Assembly (NCBI RefSeq): GCF_000003815.2 | Contig: NC_049996.1 | Span: 9,973,844-10,037,843 of the forward strand | DNA from: Branchiostoma floridae | Lineage: Eukaryota; Chordata; Leptocardii; Amphioxiformes; Branchiostomatidae | Direction: 5' to 3' | DNA length: 64,000 nt | In this document: positions 47,922-60,073 of the stretch, one piece after another | Numbering within the stretch: position 1 is the stretch's first letter | Layout of the letters: each line of letters begins with the position of its first letter | Program-made: the position numbers and the translations under genes | The notes under the pieces: generated by a model | What the model was told of the DNA's origin: nothing | Seen by the model: only the letters and a program-made list of their open reading frames with translations | Databases searched by the model: none

Positions 47922-49300
47922 ATAATTATGTCATATTCTAAACATTCCCCGCCAATTATTTTTTGCGTATCGTCCTATCACTTATGCTGTCCATTTTCTG
48001 TTGAGGACCATTAAAATGACAAAGAACACAATAGACAGCTCTATATCTGGAACCAATCATGGTTGAACTTGAAACTGTGTGCGGTTCACAGCGGTCATCT
48101 TGCAGACATGGGCTGATAATTGTCTGGGTTTGGTACATCTGGTATCCGTCATGATGTGCGCTTTGAACCATGTATGTAGAGAGTGAATATGAAATAAATG
48201 TATTCTTTAATCTGTTTTACAGACACTGTCCTATTACACTACGTTTGTACTCGCTACAGAGAAACTGATGTATCAAAACTAATAACCACGGAAGGTAGAG
48301 CGTAGTAAGAGCAACTTGTCGTGTGGCAAGATGAGCGAGGCAATTATAATGACCACGAAGTGCTTATGACCGCATTAAATATTAAACGTATTTCGGGTAT
48401 TTCTTTTGTAACCGATAACAATGGAAACGATTATGAAACCTACAGAAAACGAATGTCATTTCCATCGCTCCTTTTATAATCATCTTTTTTTCTTCAGTTT
48501 TGTTTACTTGGAAAGTATCAGGAAAATTGTTTTGGTGAGTACGTTTTTATCTGTATTTTCTGTTATTCTAATTACAGTTCACAACCACCTGTATAAGCAC
48601 CTGTTTGAACAGGACAGGAAAAACAGTAACATTGGAATGGCGAAAAATTGTTTTTAATTTTCTTCAAAACGTTAAAAGAGATATCCCGTGTTCTAGGTAC
48701 GTATCTGTTGGAGAGTACGTAAAGAGTGTTACACCAGAGCATGAGGTGCCAGAGAGTTTGGGATCAAGAAAATTTAAACATTGCCCCCCTCCCCCTTGAA
48801 GTTGCTGGTCTAAAACTATAAAACTACATCGACTGAGTAAAGATCATTGAGCTATCGGATACATACCTTGTTGTGTATACTGTTGATTTCTGGCTGTTGA
48901 TAGCGCCGTGGTCACACACAACAAGTTGGGAACGTGGATGTCACTCAGAAGATGGGACATGGCCATATTGTGGACTAAGACGAATTTATTGTGGGAGGGG
49001 GCGGGTAGGATTTAATGTCCACAAAACACACCAATTTCATTTTCGCACACCCTCGTATCAGCCTACCAAAGGGCGGTAAAATTGTACAGGATTTTATATC
49101 TTATCACTTTCCTTCTGCGTAGGTATTTCTGGGGGATTCTAAGCAATAATAAGTGATATGAAGTACCACCTGTATTCAAATACATAATCAATTGTACTAT
49201 AGTTATCTGTTGATTTTTTTTTGCTTCCCTGTTGGTGTACACTTTAAATGATTTTTGTCACCCGTAAACCACACAAGTTTGAAAAAAGAAAATACGCATT
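47922..49300. other. No gene seen
   Basis: Only short reading frames. None shows domain-like features or splice support. Confidence 0.35.
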
Positions 49301-49301
49301 A

Positions 49302-50531
49302 TACACTCAGCACAAAAAGTTTGGAATATCAACTTCGGTTGATCATATTTATGTCGTTTCTGCATCAATTTCAATATATTATGTATGTATAGAAAGCTTG
49401 CATGACTTTCTTTCCAATGGTATCAAACTCATTATCATTGTAAACTCATGGAACATACACTAGGCCTGCTAACGTGAGTGGGTCACGAAAAAAAAGTGCC
49501 CAAATTCCCCCGTTTCTGTTCAAAACTGTATCGTCCGGTTGTTATGGCCGCGGGTGACAATGATTCAATCAATCCTTTTGTCACCTAACGTTTGGTATAC
49601 AGACCATCCAAGTTTCATTTTAGCATATCTGAGTAGAGTATTTTATGAGTGTAAATTCATGGAACGAGGACTAGGCCCGCTTATGTACAGTGGGTCCTAA
49701 AGATAAAGTGCCAAAATTACCCTACTAAAGTCAATCACTCCATTCTGCTCATTTTCTTCCGTCAGTATTGACTTGGAAATGAAGGCAAGCTGAATAAACA
49801 GGACACATCAATCAAAGCTACTATTACTCTTTATTTAAGCAAAAAAATCTGAACCATGGCAAGAGGTGATCAATCGAGTGCTAGCCATAAGCCGTAGGAA
49901 GGCTATACGACCCTAAGACTGTACTCCAGCATCCAATGGTCCTTGCTTTGTGTGGACTGGTGTTTTAATCTTGCAGAATGGAATTTGGTCCAATATTGAA
50001 GAGGTAGAATATTGCTACTGTCCCTATATCTCACCACATTGAAGTTGCCTGGAATGATGACGAGTCTTGTTTAACCCACACCATGACGCTGCCTCCACCA
50101 CCAAATGCCGAAAGTTACTCTTGTCGTGTCAGCGTGCGGTTCTCCTTGCCGCATCCACGCTTTGATTCTGCCATTAAACTATCGAAAGGGCAGATATACT
50201 CTACTCAAGTGTGCTAAAAACCTTGTATGTTCCGTATACCAAATGTGAGGTGAAAAGAGGATTGACTGAACCACTGACAGATGCGCCAAAACCAAAAGGA
50301 CAATACAGTGTTGAACAGAAGTAGGGGAATTTGGGCACTTTCTTTTCGTGACCCACTCACGTAAGCAGGCCTTGTGCTCGTTTCATGTGTTTACAATCAT
50401 AATAAGCTTGATACCATAGAAAAGGAAATCACACAAGCTTTCTATTGATATATAATGCATTGAAATTGATGCATAAATAACGGAAATATGATATACCAAA
50501 GTTGATATTCCAAACTTTTTGTGCCGAGTGT
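49302..50531 (-). mobile_element. Decayed Tc1/mariner-type transposon with long inverted repeats
   Basis: The ends TACACTCAGCACAAAAAGTT and its near reverse complement (50512-50531) start inverted repeats that can be followed for about 340 bp on each side (to about 49650 and from about 50190), with TA at both borders. Between them, the minus strand at about 49920-50130 keeps Tc1 transposase fragments in shifting frames: FGGGGSVMVW, then TRLVIIPGNFNVVRYRD, then a blurred QDNA-like region. The gene is dead from frameshifts and deletions. Confidence 0.8.
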
Positions 50532-52767
50532 ATATGCATGAAGTAATAATCACATTGCCCTATTTTGATATAACACTGACCTTCAGATACATGACCAGTC
50601 CAGATTGTAGATGACCGGTTCACGTATTCCATAATGTTAAATGGCACCTGACCCTGACCCAGTCCATATTTACTCATCATTCGGTTATTTCACACATTCT
50701 CTATCAGCGCTCCAATAAACTGTGAAATGGAAACTGGAATGAGTACTTTGAGCGATCGAAAATATGATACTTTCCTCATATCTATCCAGTACTGTTAGTA
50801 CGATTGTCTGGTGGTACAAAATGCAGGACAGACTGTTACAAATACAGCAAAAAATGCGTCTTCCCTGCATCAGGGTTTAAGAGAGATATGGAATTACAAG
50901 ATACTCTAGAGACAGACAGCCTAAGTGTGTACCCGTTTAGGAAATGTCCACTCCAAATCTTGAAGAATATACCTGCACTATAAATAGGGGAAAACAACGA
51001 CAAAAGCAATTGGATAGTTCAACCATGAATGTTTAAAAACTAGTATGTTCACCATTTGGCTATCTGCGTTCAGTAGTGGAAGGTGATAGCCCTCTGGGTA
51101 GTGAAGATGACTTGTTAGGGGCACAGGAAAGGCACAGCAGTCTAATTCCATCACTTAATGTCTTGCATTCACAAATAAACCCACCCCTAACCCATGATTA
51201 AAATTCACCCATCCGGCGTAGGTCACTCTAACTCCCGTCCCAGAGGTACTTAACCCAGCATGCAATGCCTCTTCATTAAGTTTCCGCAATTTTTCATAGA
51301 TTTCAAACATCCCTTCCAAATGAATCGCTCTACTTATAAATTCGATTGCTATTGATGTCAATTTGTCGCAACCTTTCGATTGAGGTCGTTAATCGCCCGA
51401 ATTGGATAGAATTCTCATACACTTTATCCTTTTGCAATATCACAGAGTATGTGAAAGACCAATGTTGCATATTTTAGACGTGCACTTTGATGTCTGATGC
51501 ACATCTACGCCCTGAGGATAGCTGACATGTTGCGGCCATCAACGATATTTGAATAAGCGATGGTAACGGTAATATGGAGACGTGAGTGGCCGGGTTGTGC
51601 TACATGATCCGCATCACTTCATCTATATCCCATCATTTCCCCCAGGACTCACACCACTACCCGCTGTACTAACATTACACCCCGGTTCAGCTGACATCGA
51701 TCATTTACTGAACAGCGAGAACATGTTAGAATAATGTTTCGTAAAAGAGATTCTTATTTCCTAAAAGGTTATCATTACATCGGCTTAGTTATCTAAAAAA
51801 ACAACACAAACGATGCTCGAAAATTGTTCATGTGTCACTGCAGCATAACGCAAACAACGCCTAAAGCGCTCGAGTTCGAATGTAATACTAAACACAAGTT
51901 AGAATCAATTTCTTCATTTTTTTCCGGATACGTACATTGCTATCTTATTCATTACACATCATATATGTAACCCAGAAGCTACAATAAAGATATTGAGAAA
52001 TAATAATATTGAGAAACTAGAGTTCGGGGACCTCATACCTCCATGAAATATTTATTGCTTTTTTGTGGATGGTATGTATGTTTATAGTCGGTTGTATTTG
52101 AGAGTAATGGTTATAAATGTTATGGGAAAGTAGTGGTGTATTTATTTAATGACACAGAGGATGTCCATCTGATTAGTAATAATTAAAATGTGACACTTAA
52201 TTGTGTAATGTGCGTTTAAGAGGTCAACGGCATATGGTAGCGTGGTGTTCCTTAAGCTTGATGTTTGGCATTTAAACTGTCTAAGGTTGTCAGCATTATT
52301 GAGGTTCGACTATGTGCCTCAGAGCGTTGTGGTGGGAGGAAGTTGGGAAACTCAGAAAGGAGAAGGGATGTGGCCAACTTTAGTCAGATGGTGATTTGAT
52401 TTTCCACCAATATGTCATAACATCAGCTGTTCACACGGTACAAAAATGAGATGCACACTTTCCTCTGATAGCCCCACATCAACTGTAAGATGAATACTTG
52501 GCGCCAACCCCATCTGCTAAAAAACAAGCACCATTGGCTACGAAAGAGACAACTAACAACTGTCCCTTGTCGTAACAAAATCAGAACATCTGTATCGCCC
52601 ATAAAACTTCTGACACCCAACCCATCTAAGATGAGAGGACCTAATGGCATTTTAATCACCATGTCACTCAAATCAGCAGTACAGTATGTGAGACATTCGT
52701 GTTAAGCATTATCGTTAAATGTACCTCAACTTCTTACAATTATACTTACGCTTCACATCTCCATGAT
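50532..52767. other. No gene that I can support
   Basis: Short frames only. The minus-strand frame 51155-51361 ends with a phrase-like tail (GTGVRVTYAGWVNFNHG), but nothing supports it as an exon. Confidence 0.35.
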
Positions 52768-53475
52768 ATCCTAAGCAGACATAAATAAAACTAATTATCA
52801 TATTCAGAAAACTTGGGGTTCCCCAAACAGCTGTCATACATTACAAATCACCTCACTATCTGCTTGGAGCTAAGCCCATTAACAAACACTTAAAGCACGA
52901 TGCCTGTTCCAATATATCGCAGATATAGGGGGGATTTCTGATATTATTACATCGATTATAACGACAGATACGGTGCCCAAAATCACATCGATTCGAGCTT
53001 TCATCACAGCCCACCAACACAACAAGTATGAAACCAATCCATCCAGCCGTTCTTGAGTAATCTTGTACACAGACAGAGACACATAACAGAAAATATAACC
53101 TACATGACATTTCATGGAGGTAACTACTGTGCCAACTATTACAAATATTTCAAACAGTCCTAAGCAGACATAAATAAAACTACTGGGGGTTCCCCAAACA
53201 GCTGTCACCTCACTGTCTGCTTGCAGCTAAGCCCATTAACAAACACATACAGCACGATGCCTGTACCAATATATCTCAAATATAGGGGTGATTTCTGATA
53301 TTATTACATCGATTATAACGACAGATACGGCTCCCAAGATCTCATCGATTTGAGCTTTCATCACACCCCACCAACACAACAAGTATGAAACCAATCCATC
53401 CAGCCGTTCTTGAGCAATCATCTACACAGACAGAGACACATAACAGAAAATATAACCTCCATTCCATGACATTTC
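52768..53475 (-). repeat. Tandem direct duplication carrying a membrane-protein-like frame
   Basis: Two units, about 52768-53157 and 53158-53475, start with CCTAAGCAGACATAAATAAA and share most of their length. On the minus strand the left unit holds an open frame of 109 aa (52879-53208) with two strongly hydrophobic stretches (FIYVCLGLFEIFVIVGTVV and VILGTVSVVIIDVIIS) around QERLDGLVSYLLCWWAVMKA. The right unit keeps only its last 61 codons open (to 53236), with a stop just before them. It may be exons of a multi-span membrane protein or a pseudogene. I do not recognise the family. Confidence 0.5.
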
Positions 53476-54235
53476 ATGGAGGTAATAATAATCCCCGAGG
53501 CAGATCATCAGTAGACCTGACAGGTTTGCCGGGAGGCTGAAATGTAATGTATCTGGGTCTGTTCCCCCATGAACAGTGGGAGAGAAGACGACTCGTACAT
53601 GTAGAGAACATGGCTGCAGGGTGAAATCCCACAGGAGTACGTCCTGTCAGCGTATAGAGGAATAGAGATGTTCAAAGAGTCTGATTTATCTACACCAATG
53701 GATGATTATTGTGGCTACAATTTGCACCATCTATTTGTAACCTTATCTGCCTACTTTAATTGATTAGGTCAGGTACATCCGTGTTTGCCCAAGCCAGGTA
53801 GATAAGCGCCATCTGGCGTGCCACAAAATATCTGCACTAACATCAACCGATTGGGCTATCAACTTTTCATGTACAGGACTAGAATACAATATCTAAGACG
53901 CATACACGCATACTTGTCCTTAACAGGGCAAAGCTGTATCATTGAATATATGTATAACCTGATGTTTATCTGTGAGTCTTTGAGGTAACGGTTAGATAAT
54001 CGTTGGAAAATCGTCTTCGAAAAGAAACGTTCACAATGTACCCCCAAGGAAAATGCGTTTTGAACGTAATCCTGGAAGAAAAACGTAAAGCAGCTGGACA
54101 TTATGAAGACAATAAAGCGTATTTTCTAGTGATTCTCAAAAGAATGCAAAATGTGAGACACAAACTCGAGCATGATAAATTCTTATATTTATAATGCCCA
54201 TTGCCATTTTGTTCTCTTTCAAAGGTGACGAAGTC

Positions 54236-56270
54236 ATGACGTCATTCAACATCAGAGTCCCGCGGACCGTGGATGACGTCAGCCTCCCCTGGTTACAACA
54301 GGTCCTCAACGCTCACAACTCCAGGGTCAACGTCACTGATGTCGTCATCACCGGACCCATGAGCCAGGCACAGGGCTCAATCAGCTCAATACTGGCTGTG
54401 GTCGCCAGGGGGACAGAGGACTCTAAGAACGAGCATTACGACCTGGCTGTTAAAATTACCAAAGTTGAAGAAGACGTTTCAAAGAAAGTTGTAACTTTAG
54501 AGGAAAGGGAGGTCTCGTTTTATTCCAGCGCAGTACCTGACTTGTATTCCGTTCTTCGTGTACAGAATTTAGATAGTAAACAAAGCATAGACACAGACCA
54601 TAATTGTTGTAAATGTCTCTTTTCTGTAGTGTCTTTACCGGTACCGATGTGCTATTTCGCAGCTAGTGACCAAAGTTCAATGATGTCAGTCAGAGTCCTT
54701 GAGAACTTAGAGTCTCGAGGGTTTGCCGTCAAACCCTTTCCGGAACCTTTTAGTCTAGAAGAAACAATAGTAGCTGTACGTGCGCTTGCACAAATCCATG
54801 GACTATCACACCTCATAGAGCATAGGACAGGTACACCTTTATCTGAGAGGTATAACTGGCTAAGGGACACGGCTAAAGAACGGGCGACTTCACGGCACCA
54901 TGAGCGGTACGCAGAAGGGGTGAAGGCGTTTGCCTCGGCGTTTCCAGAGCACACAGACCTGGCGGCGCGGCTGGGACGGCTGACGGCGGAGGTGCTGTTC
55001 AAGGGGCGGGAGGGCACGGCGGGAACTCCGAGGGTCCTGTGTCACGGTGACTGCTGGAACGATAACATCATGTTCAAGGTACTGGGAAAGTCATCAAACA
55101 TTCTTTTGAAATCAGTGAACTCAGTAGACCGCGCTAGCGCTGACCCTACTATGTAGAACTTATTTGATGGTTTCAGACCTCAAATGTATGGAACAGAACA
55201 CTCGCGCACAGGCCATATTTGGTTCAGAACCGAGCTCGATCGAACACCAGAGTGTATATCATCTGTAAGGCATTTACAAGAATCTTTTTAATATCGTTTA
55301 CAGCTATTTTTTAGGAAAATAACTGAAACTTTGTACAGAAAATGTAGACTGCCAGGTGATGCTGTAAAGAAAGATTCCTACAGAACGATTTGGTACATCA
55401 TTGTTGGATGTTTAACGAGAAAGTTGGCAACTGATTGATATCATATGGTTGATATAATATCATCCACAAAGCTATATTTCTAGACTTAGTACTCAAGAAA
55501 GATTCATTTTCTTCCTCCCCCACCTCCTCCCAAAAGTACGACCATGGCGTCCCTGTATCAGCGATGTTACTAGACTGGCAGCACGCCTGCTACAGACGGC
55601 CCACCTATGACCTGGCCTGCCTGCTGGTGTACACGACCACACGGGAACTCCGCCACACTCACACTGACGACATCCTGTACCACTATCATCAACAACTACA
55701 GCACACGCTGGGGACAAATGGTGAGATATATGGCATGGAAATATCCAGGCATCATTATTTGCGCTTCTACGGCATGTCTCCTCTTACAATAAAAAACGAG
55801 ATGCTAAAAATCTAGTCAAAGTGATCTGCCAAGAGTTGAACTATGGATAAAGAAGACACTCTTCGTTGTGTGTTTTAAAACCATAGATTCAGAATTATAT
55901 GCTAACTCTCATGATGATCTTATACAGGACATTATTAAATAAAAGAAGTCTAAGAATAGGACTTTCTCGTACATGGGACTGCCAAATAACGCAATTAGGT
56001 AGATATAGTGAAAAATATGTAAAAAAAATAAAAGTGATGGAAGAGTTTGCTACTTCTCCGTTTAACAGAGCTCAATTCTTTCATCTTTTCCTTATACCAG
56101 AAGACACCAGACTGAGGTCCTACACCCTAGCAGACCTGAGAGCGGACCTGCGAGCTGACTTCATCTGTCCCGTGGCGCGGTGGCTGATGGGATCGTGGGC
56201 CCACCCCCTTCATCAGTACCCCCAGCTGTTACAGTGTGTGGAGGACATCAGGGACTGGGGGGTGGTGTAG
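54236..56270 (+). CDS. EcKinase / CHK kinase-like protein
   Basis: Exons 54236-55078, 55537-55720 and 56101-56270 join in phase (0, then 1) to 398 aa. The ATG at 54236 lies 12 bases after an acceptor (TCTTTCAAAG), so a 5' UTR exon probably precedes it. The fold is that of aminoglycoside/choline-type kinases. VLCHGDCWNDNIMF is the Brenner loop with catalytic Asp and metal-binding Asn (around residue 270), and LLDWQHACYRRPTYDLA, coded by exon 2, is the metal-binding DxD-like block. EcKinases phosphorylate small molecules, including ecdysteroids in insects; the substrate here is unknown. A segment at 54558-54629 looks like a retained 72-bp intron (donor CGTGTAC, acceptor TTTTCTGTAG). Removing it keeps frame and gives SVLLSLPVPMCYF, closer to the family, and 374 aa. 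Confidence 0.82.
55191..55248 (+). repeat. Dispersed 58-bp repeat, copy 1
   Basis: GAACAGAACACTCGCGCACA and onward is nearly identical to 61685-61742 (four differences). It lies in intron 1 of the EcKinase gene. Confidence 0.75.
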
Positions 56271-59165
56271 GACGGGGTGTTGGAAAGAGGATGGGGCGAA
56301 AAAATTGTAGGACGCATAAAGATTTTGTTGGGGTTCGTGGACAACAGTGCACCAGGAATATGGCATACTAGAAGAGTCAATGGGAAATTATAAGGTCTTT
56401 TACCATTGCGATTTGAAGACAACTATGAAGAACATTTGGAAATTGCCAACTGCGAAACAGTGAACACACACCAGGGCAAACAAACAAATACACCAAATGA
56501 TTTGAATATATACTTCAGTTTACACTGAGGTAACGAAAGTAACATCGACATTCCTCCTCGTAGTGCTGTAGACATTCCAGGGACGGGCACAGAAATATTC
56601 AAGTTAAATCCTATCTCAAGTTTTCAACGTAGTAGTACCCCCCCCCCCCCCTTTCTCCCTCGCCAGAACCAAAAGGCCAGGTAAACTTGCAATTGAACCT
56701 GTCTACTTGATGCCCTAATTTATGTCTGAAGCCAGATATCGTCAATACATCGATCACCAATTAATAAAGACTCACAAAACACTGGTAAATCAAATCAGTC
56801 TTATGCTTAGCGTTGCCTACTCTTTTTGTACAACAGAAAAGAAATGCTCGCATACATACTCACAAAAGACGTTCAATAAGATGCCTGTAGAATGTAGATG
56901 TTTCATGCAGTCATGTTGAATAGGCAATGTAAGGTCCCTTGACTCCTGTTGGCGGCTTGCCTTCAAGTTCAAACAACAGGAGTCAATTGAGCTTATATAG
57001 GATATTCAATGTGTTTGTCTTCGCTGACATCTCAGGTGAATTGACATAAAAGAATAACACAAGCATGGTAATACTCTCATAGTCAACGTACGCAAAACCA
57101 GTCTTAAATGTAAATAGGCCCTTGACCTTAGGTATCGTTAACATTCTTTCCAATGTAACGTTACCTGATCATGCTGCCATGCATTGCTCACTTTACGGTA
57201 ACTCAACACTCGTGTTTTCGTCGGGGCGGTCCCGGGCTAGCTATTCAACAATCGTTGAACATTCCCTACCGTAGCCATGCAACCTTACCTTAGCATTGTT
57301 AAAAACAATTAAAGCATGTCGATGCAGAGACGTAAGATACTGGAAACAATACCGCATTCCATTAAGAAACGTCAATGTCGCAAAGACAACCCCTTGTTTT
57401 TGCACTGGTCTAAGACATGTTATTTCACTAGTTGACAGATCAAGCTGTAACGCGCCACCAGCTATAATCATGGCAATCGGTTACCGAAACAATTGTTATC
57501 TTACTGAAGTCCGTCACCAGCCGGTGTGCCAAGAAACATCGCCTCCACCTCAGACGAACGGGCCCGGAGACCCTCAACATTGTCACCCGGGGAATGCTTG
57601 TCTTCAGTGGCGTGACAGAAATCATTCCAGCGTCGTAAGACAGGTACATGCTAAATAAAACTTTCTGCTATAATGAAATATTACTTTTGCATGCTTCTAA
57701 GGAACATTTTTGACAGACATTTGAATAAAATTTTTTTGTATTCTAAGGTCTTTACTGTAAGCGACGTCCAACGACGGCCAGTTTGTCAGGAAACCGGCCA
57801 ATCTGGATGCGGCTTTTAAAGGTTAGTCAGTTAAAAGTCATCTTTAATCCAGGAGAAATATCCTTTTCATATTGCAATACTGTTAGAATGATTGGAATGA
57901 AAAAAACTTGATACTTGTCAGCTTAGAATATGAACAATATCATTTAAAATGTACATTTTGTATCGTTCAGAACCTGTAGAGGTGATGTCATGGCACCATA
58001 TCACACTTGGTCTAACTTGCCCTTTTTCCTTTCAAACATTTTGATTGGGTCTTTATCTATCATTCTTCCGCTCAGCAGCTTCGTCCAGAATCATAATAGT
58101 AGGCATACATAACTTTATAAGCCGAAATGTTTAAACTTCTGATGGCTATTTTTAGCACATTGTCATGTTGTCATTCTTTTTTTGTCTTTTGTTCAAAGAC
58201 AATCAAAAGCTCACAAAAGGTGATACTTGATCAGGCGTGCGAACGCTACGTCAAGCTCAACTATTCCCGAATACGTTTTGTTTCTTTGCCCGGGTCTTGG
58301 GCAGGAACAATACACTACCTGTGTTTACACATGTACATAGAGGAGTGTACGTTGCTGTGGAGGGGTTCATTTCAAACCGTGTTACTTGTTAACTTCCTGC
58401 ATGTTTGATTTATCCCGAACAACCGCACTTGGTGTTGCTTCTTAAAATTTTCTTCGTCCGACAATCTTAACACGAGAAGCGAAAACAGTCGGAATGTCGT
58501 CAGAATAACAATATTTTTGTATTTGCCTGCTTGGTATTCGTAGTGCATTCTCACTGCGTTCCAGATATTTCTGCCCATTCTTGAGACCGTTCCGAATGTT
58601 TTTGTCATGCTTAAAACTTTCTAAGGAATTCCAACATTATTCGAAACATTCTGATGTAGTGTGAATGTCTAGAAAGCACTACAAATACCCAGGAATAGAC
58701 AAAGAACAGTTATTTTGACGATATTTCGGTTCATTTCTTATCGTGTGAGGGGGAGGTCTGTTTAGAATTCCCACCCAAATGGGGCGCGAATTTTGCAAAT
58801 ACTTCATTCCGGCTGGTTCTACTTGATTCCAGCTGATTCGGTTTCGGTGTGAAGGCAGCGAACTTTGGCCTTTAGCCAAAGAAAATTGCCCTCTTAGCGA
58901 CCTTTCTAGTATTAAAAATATACTGCACCACACGTGTCTTTAAAAGTAACGTGACTTTCTTGAATATTTTACGAACCCTGCATCTGAACATGATTCCTGT
59001 GAAGGACAAAAATGTTCTGGGCATTGCCGAAATACTTTTATTTTGCGCATTTCGCTCGCGAAAGCAGAGAGTACTAAGTTTGGAGGCATGTTTCCATGAG
59101 CACCGAGTTTCATCTCATAGCACTTAAGAAGTTATCGTTGTGCCAGATAGTAGCGCTGTAGTGTA
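56271..59165. other. No gene that I can support
   Basis: Contains a 13-bp inverted repeat (TTGACTCCTGTTG at 56939-56951 and its complement at 56974-56986). The frame 57296-57658 is not domain-like. The rest is short frames. Confidence 0.35.
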
Positions 59166-60073
59166 GTCGACAAGTTGCGGAAAGCACAAGTGGCCTCGCC
59201 GCTAGAGCCGAGTTAGGGAGGTTCCCCATTCATTTGGAAGCCTCCCTAAATGCTATTAAACACTTAATTAGACTTCGCCAGAAAGTACCAGCAGACAGTT
59301 TCCAGTCAGACGCCCTCTCTTGCCAGATAGATTTAGACAAGGCTGGAGCCAAGTGTTGGGCTTCAGGAGTACGCCAGTCACTGGAGGAATGCGGTTATGG
59401 TTACATTTGGCATTGTCCTGTACAGCATAATACAAATTCGTCTCAAATTATCAATTCTATCAATCAGCGTCTGAAAGACATTTATTTTCAAACTTTTCTA
59501 AGAGCTACACAATGATAACAAAGGTGGATCCGCTAAAAACAAATTGAGATCTTACAGACTGTTCAAGTCCACTTATAATGTGGTACAATACCTGGATATT
59601 GACAATATTCGGCACAGGACGGCCGTCACAAAAGTACGAGTCAGTTGCCACAAATTACACATCGAAACCGGAAGACATAACCGCACTCCTCTAGAACAAC
59701 GAATATGTAAATACTGCAATCTAGATAAGTTAGAAGACGAACATCATTTTGTAGTAGAATGTAGTTTTTACAAGAAAGAGAGAGCTGAACTCTACAGACT
59801 AATAGAATCCATGTTCCACCACTTCATACAACTAAGTAATATAGACAAATTTATATTCCTTATGAATCTAGACAAACCTTTACTTATAAAGCATATCTGT
59901 TCTTACATTTTCAATATCACAAAGAAACGAGAAGAAGCCGAATGTACGCAGTAGAATACGATTCTTGAGTAGTGTAGATTCATTGTATCATTACATCATG
60001 TTATATCATTTATTGTGACCTGTACTGAACCCAGTGGGTATGAATGTACAATAAAGGTCTTCATTCATTCATT
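59166..60073 (+). mobile_element. 5'-truncated LINE (ORF2 C-terminus and 3' tail)
   Basis: A frame from about 59190 (GLAARAELGRFPIHLEA...) aligns with VLGELGVFPLYIDTQT of the full LINE ORF2. It stops at 59515, then continues in another frame at 59526-59954 (KLRSYRLFKSTY... and CKYCNLDKLEDEHHFVVEC), so at least one indel has shifted it. The second part shows the Cys/His motif typical of this ORF2 end. It closes with TGTACAATAAAGGTCTTCAT and CATT repeats, the same tail as 15965-16037. It is a dead fragment of a different subfamily from the 25-kb element, which ends in ACTTG repeats. Confidence 0.85.

Noticed and set aside
56939-56986. 13-bp perfect inverted repeat as a terminator or structured RNA
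   Set aside because: There is no adjacent gene and no T-run. A short hairpin of this size is unremarkable here.
57296-57658. 120-codon plus-strand frame
   Set aside because: No domain-like composition, no splice support, and the opposite strand is equally open over much of it.
57764-57785. ACGACGGCCAGT, resembling the M13 forward primer site (vector contamination)
   Set aside because: Only about 12 bases match and the flanks are ordinary genomic sequence, so it is probably chance.
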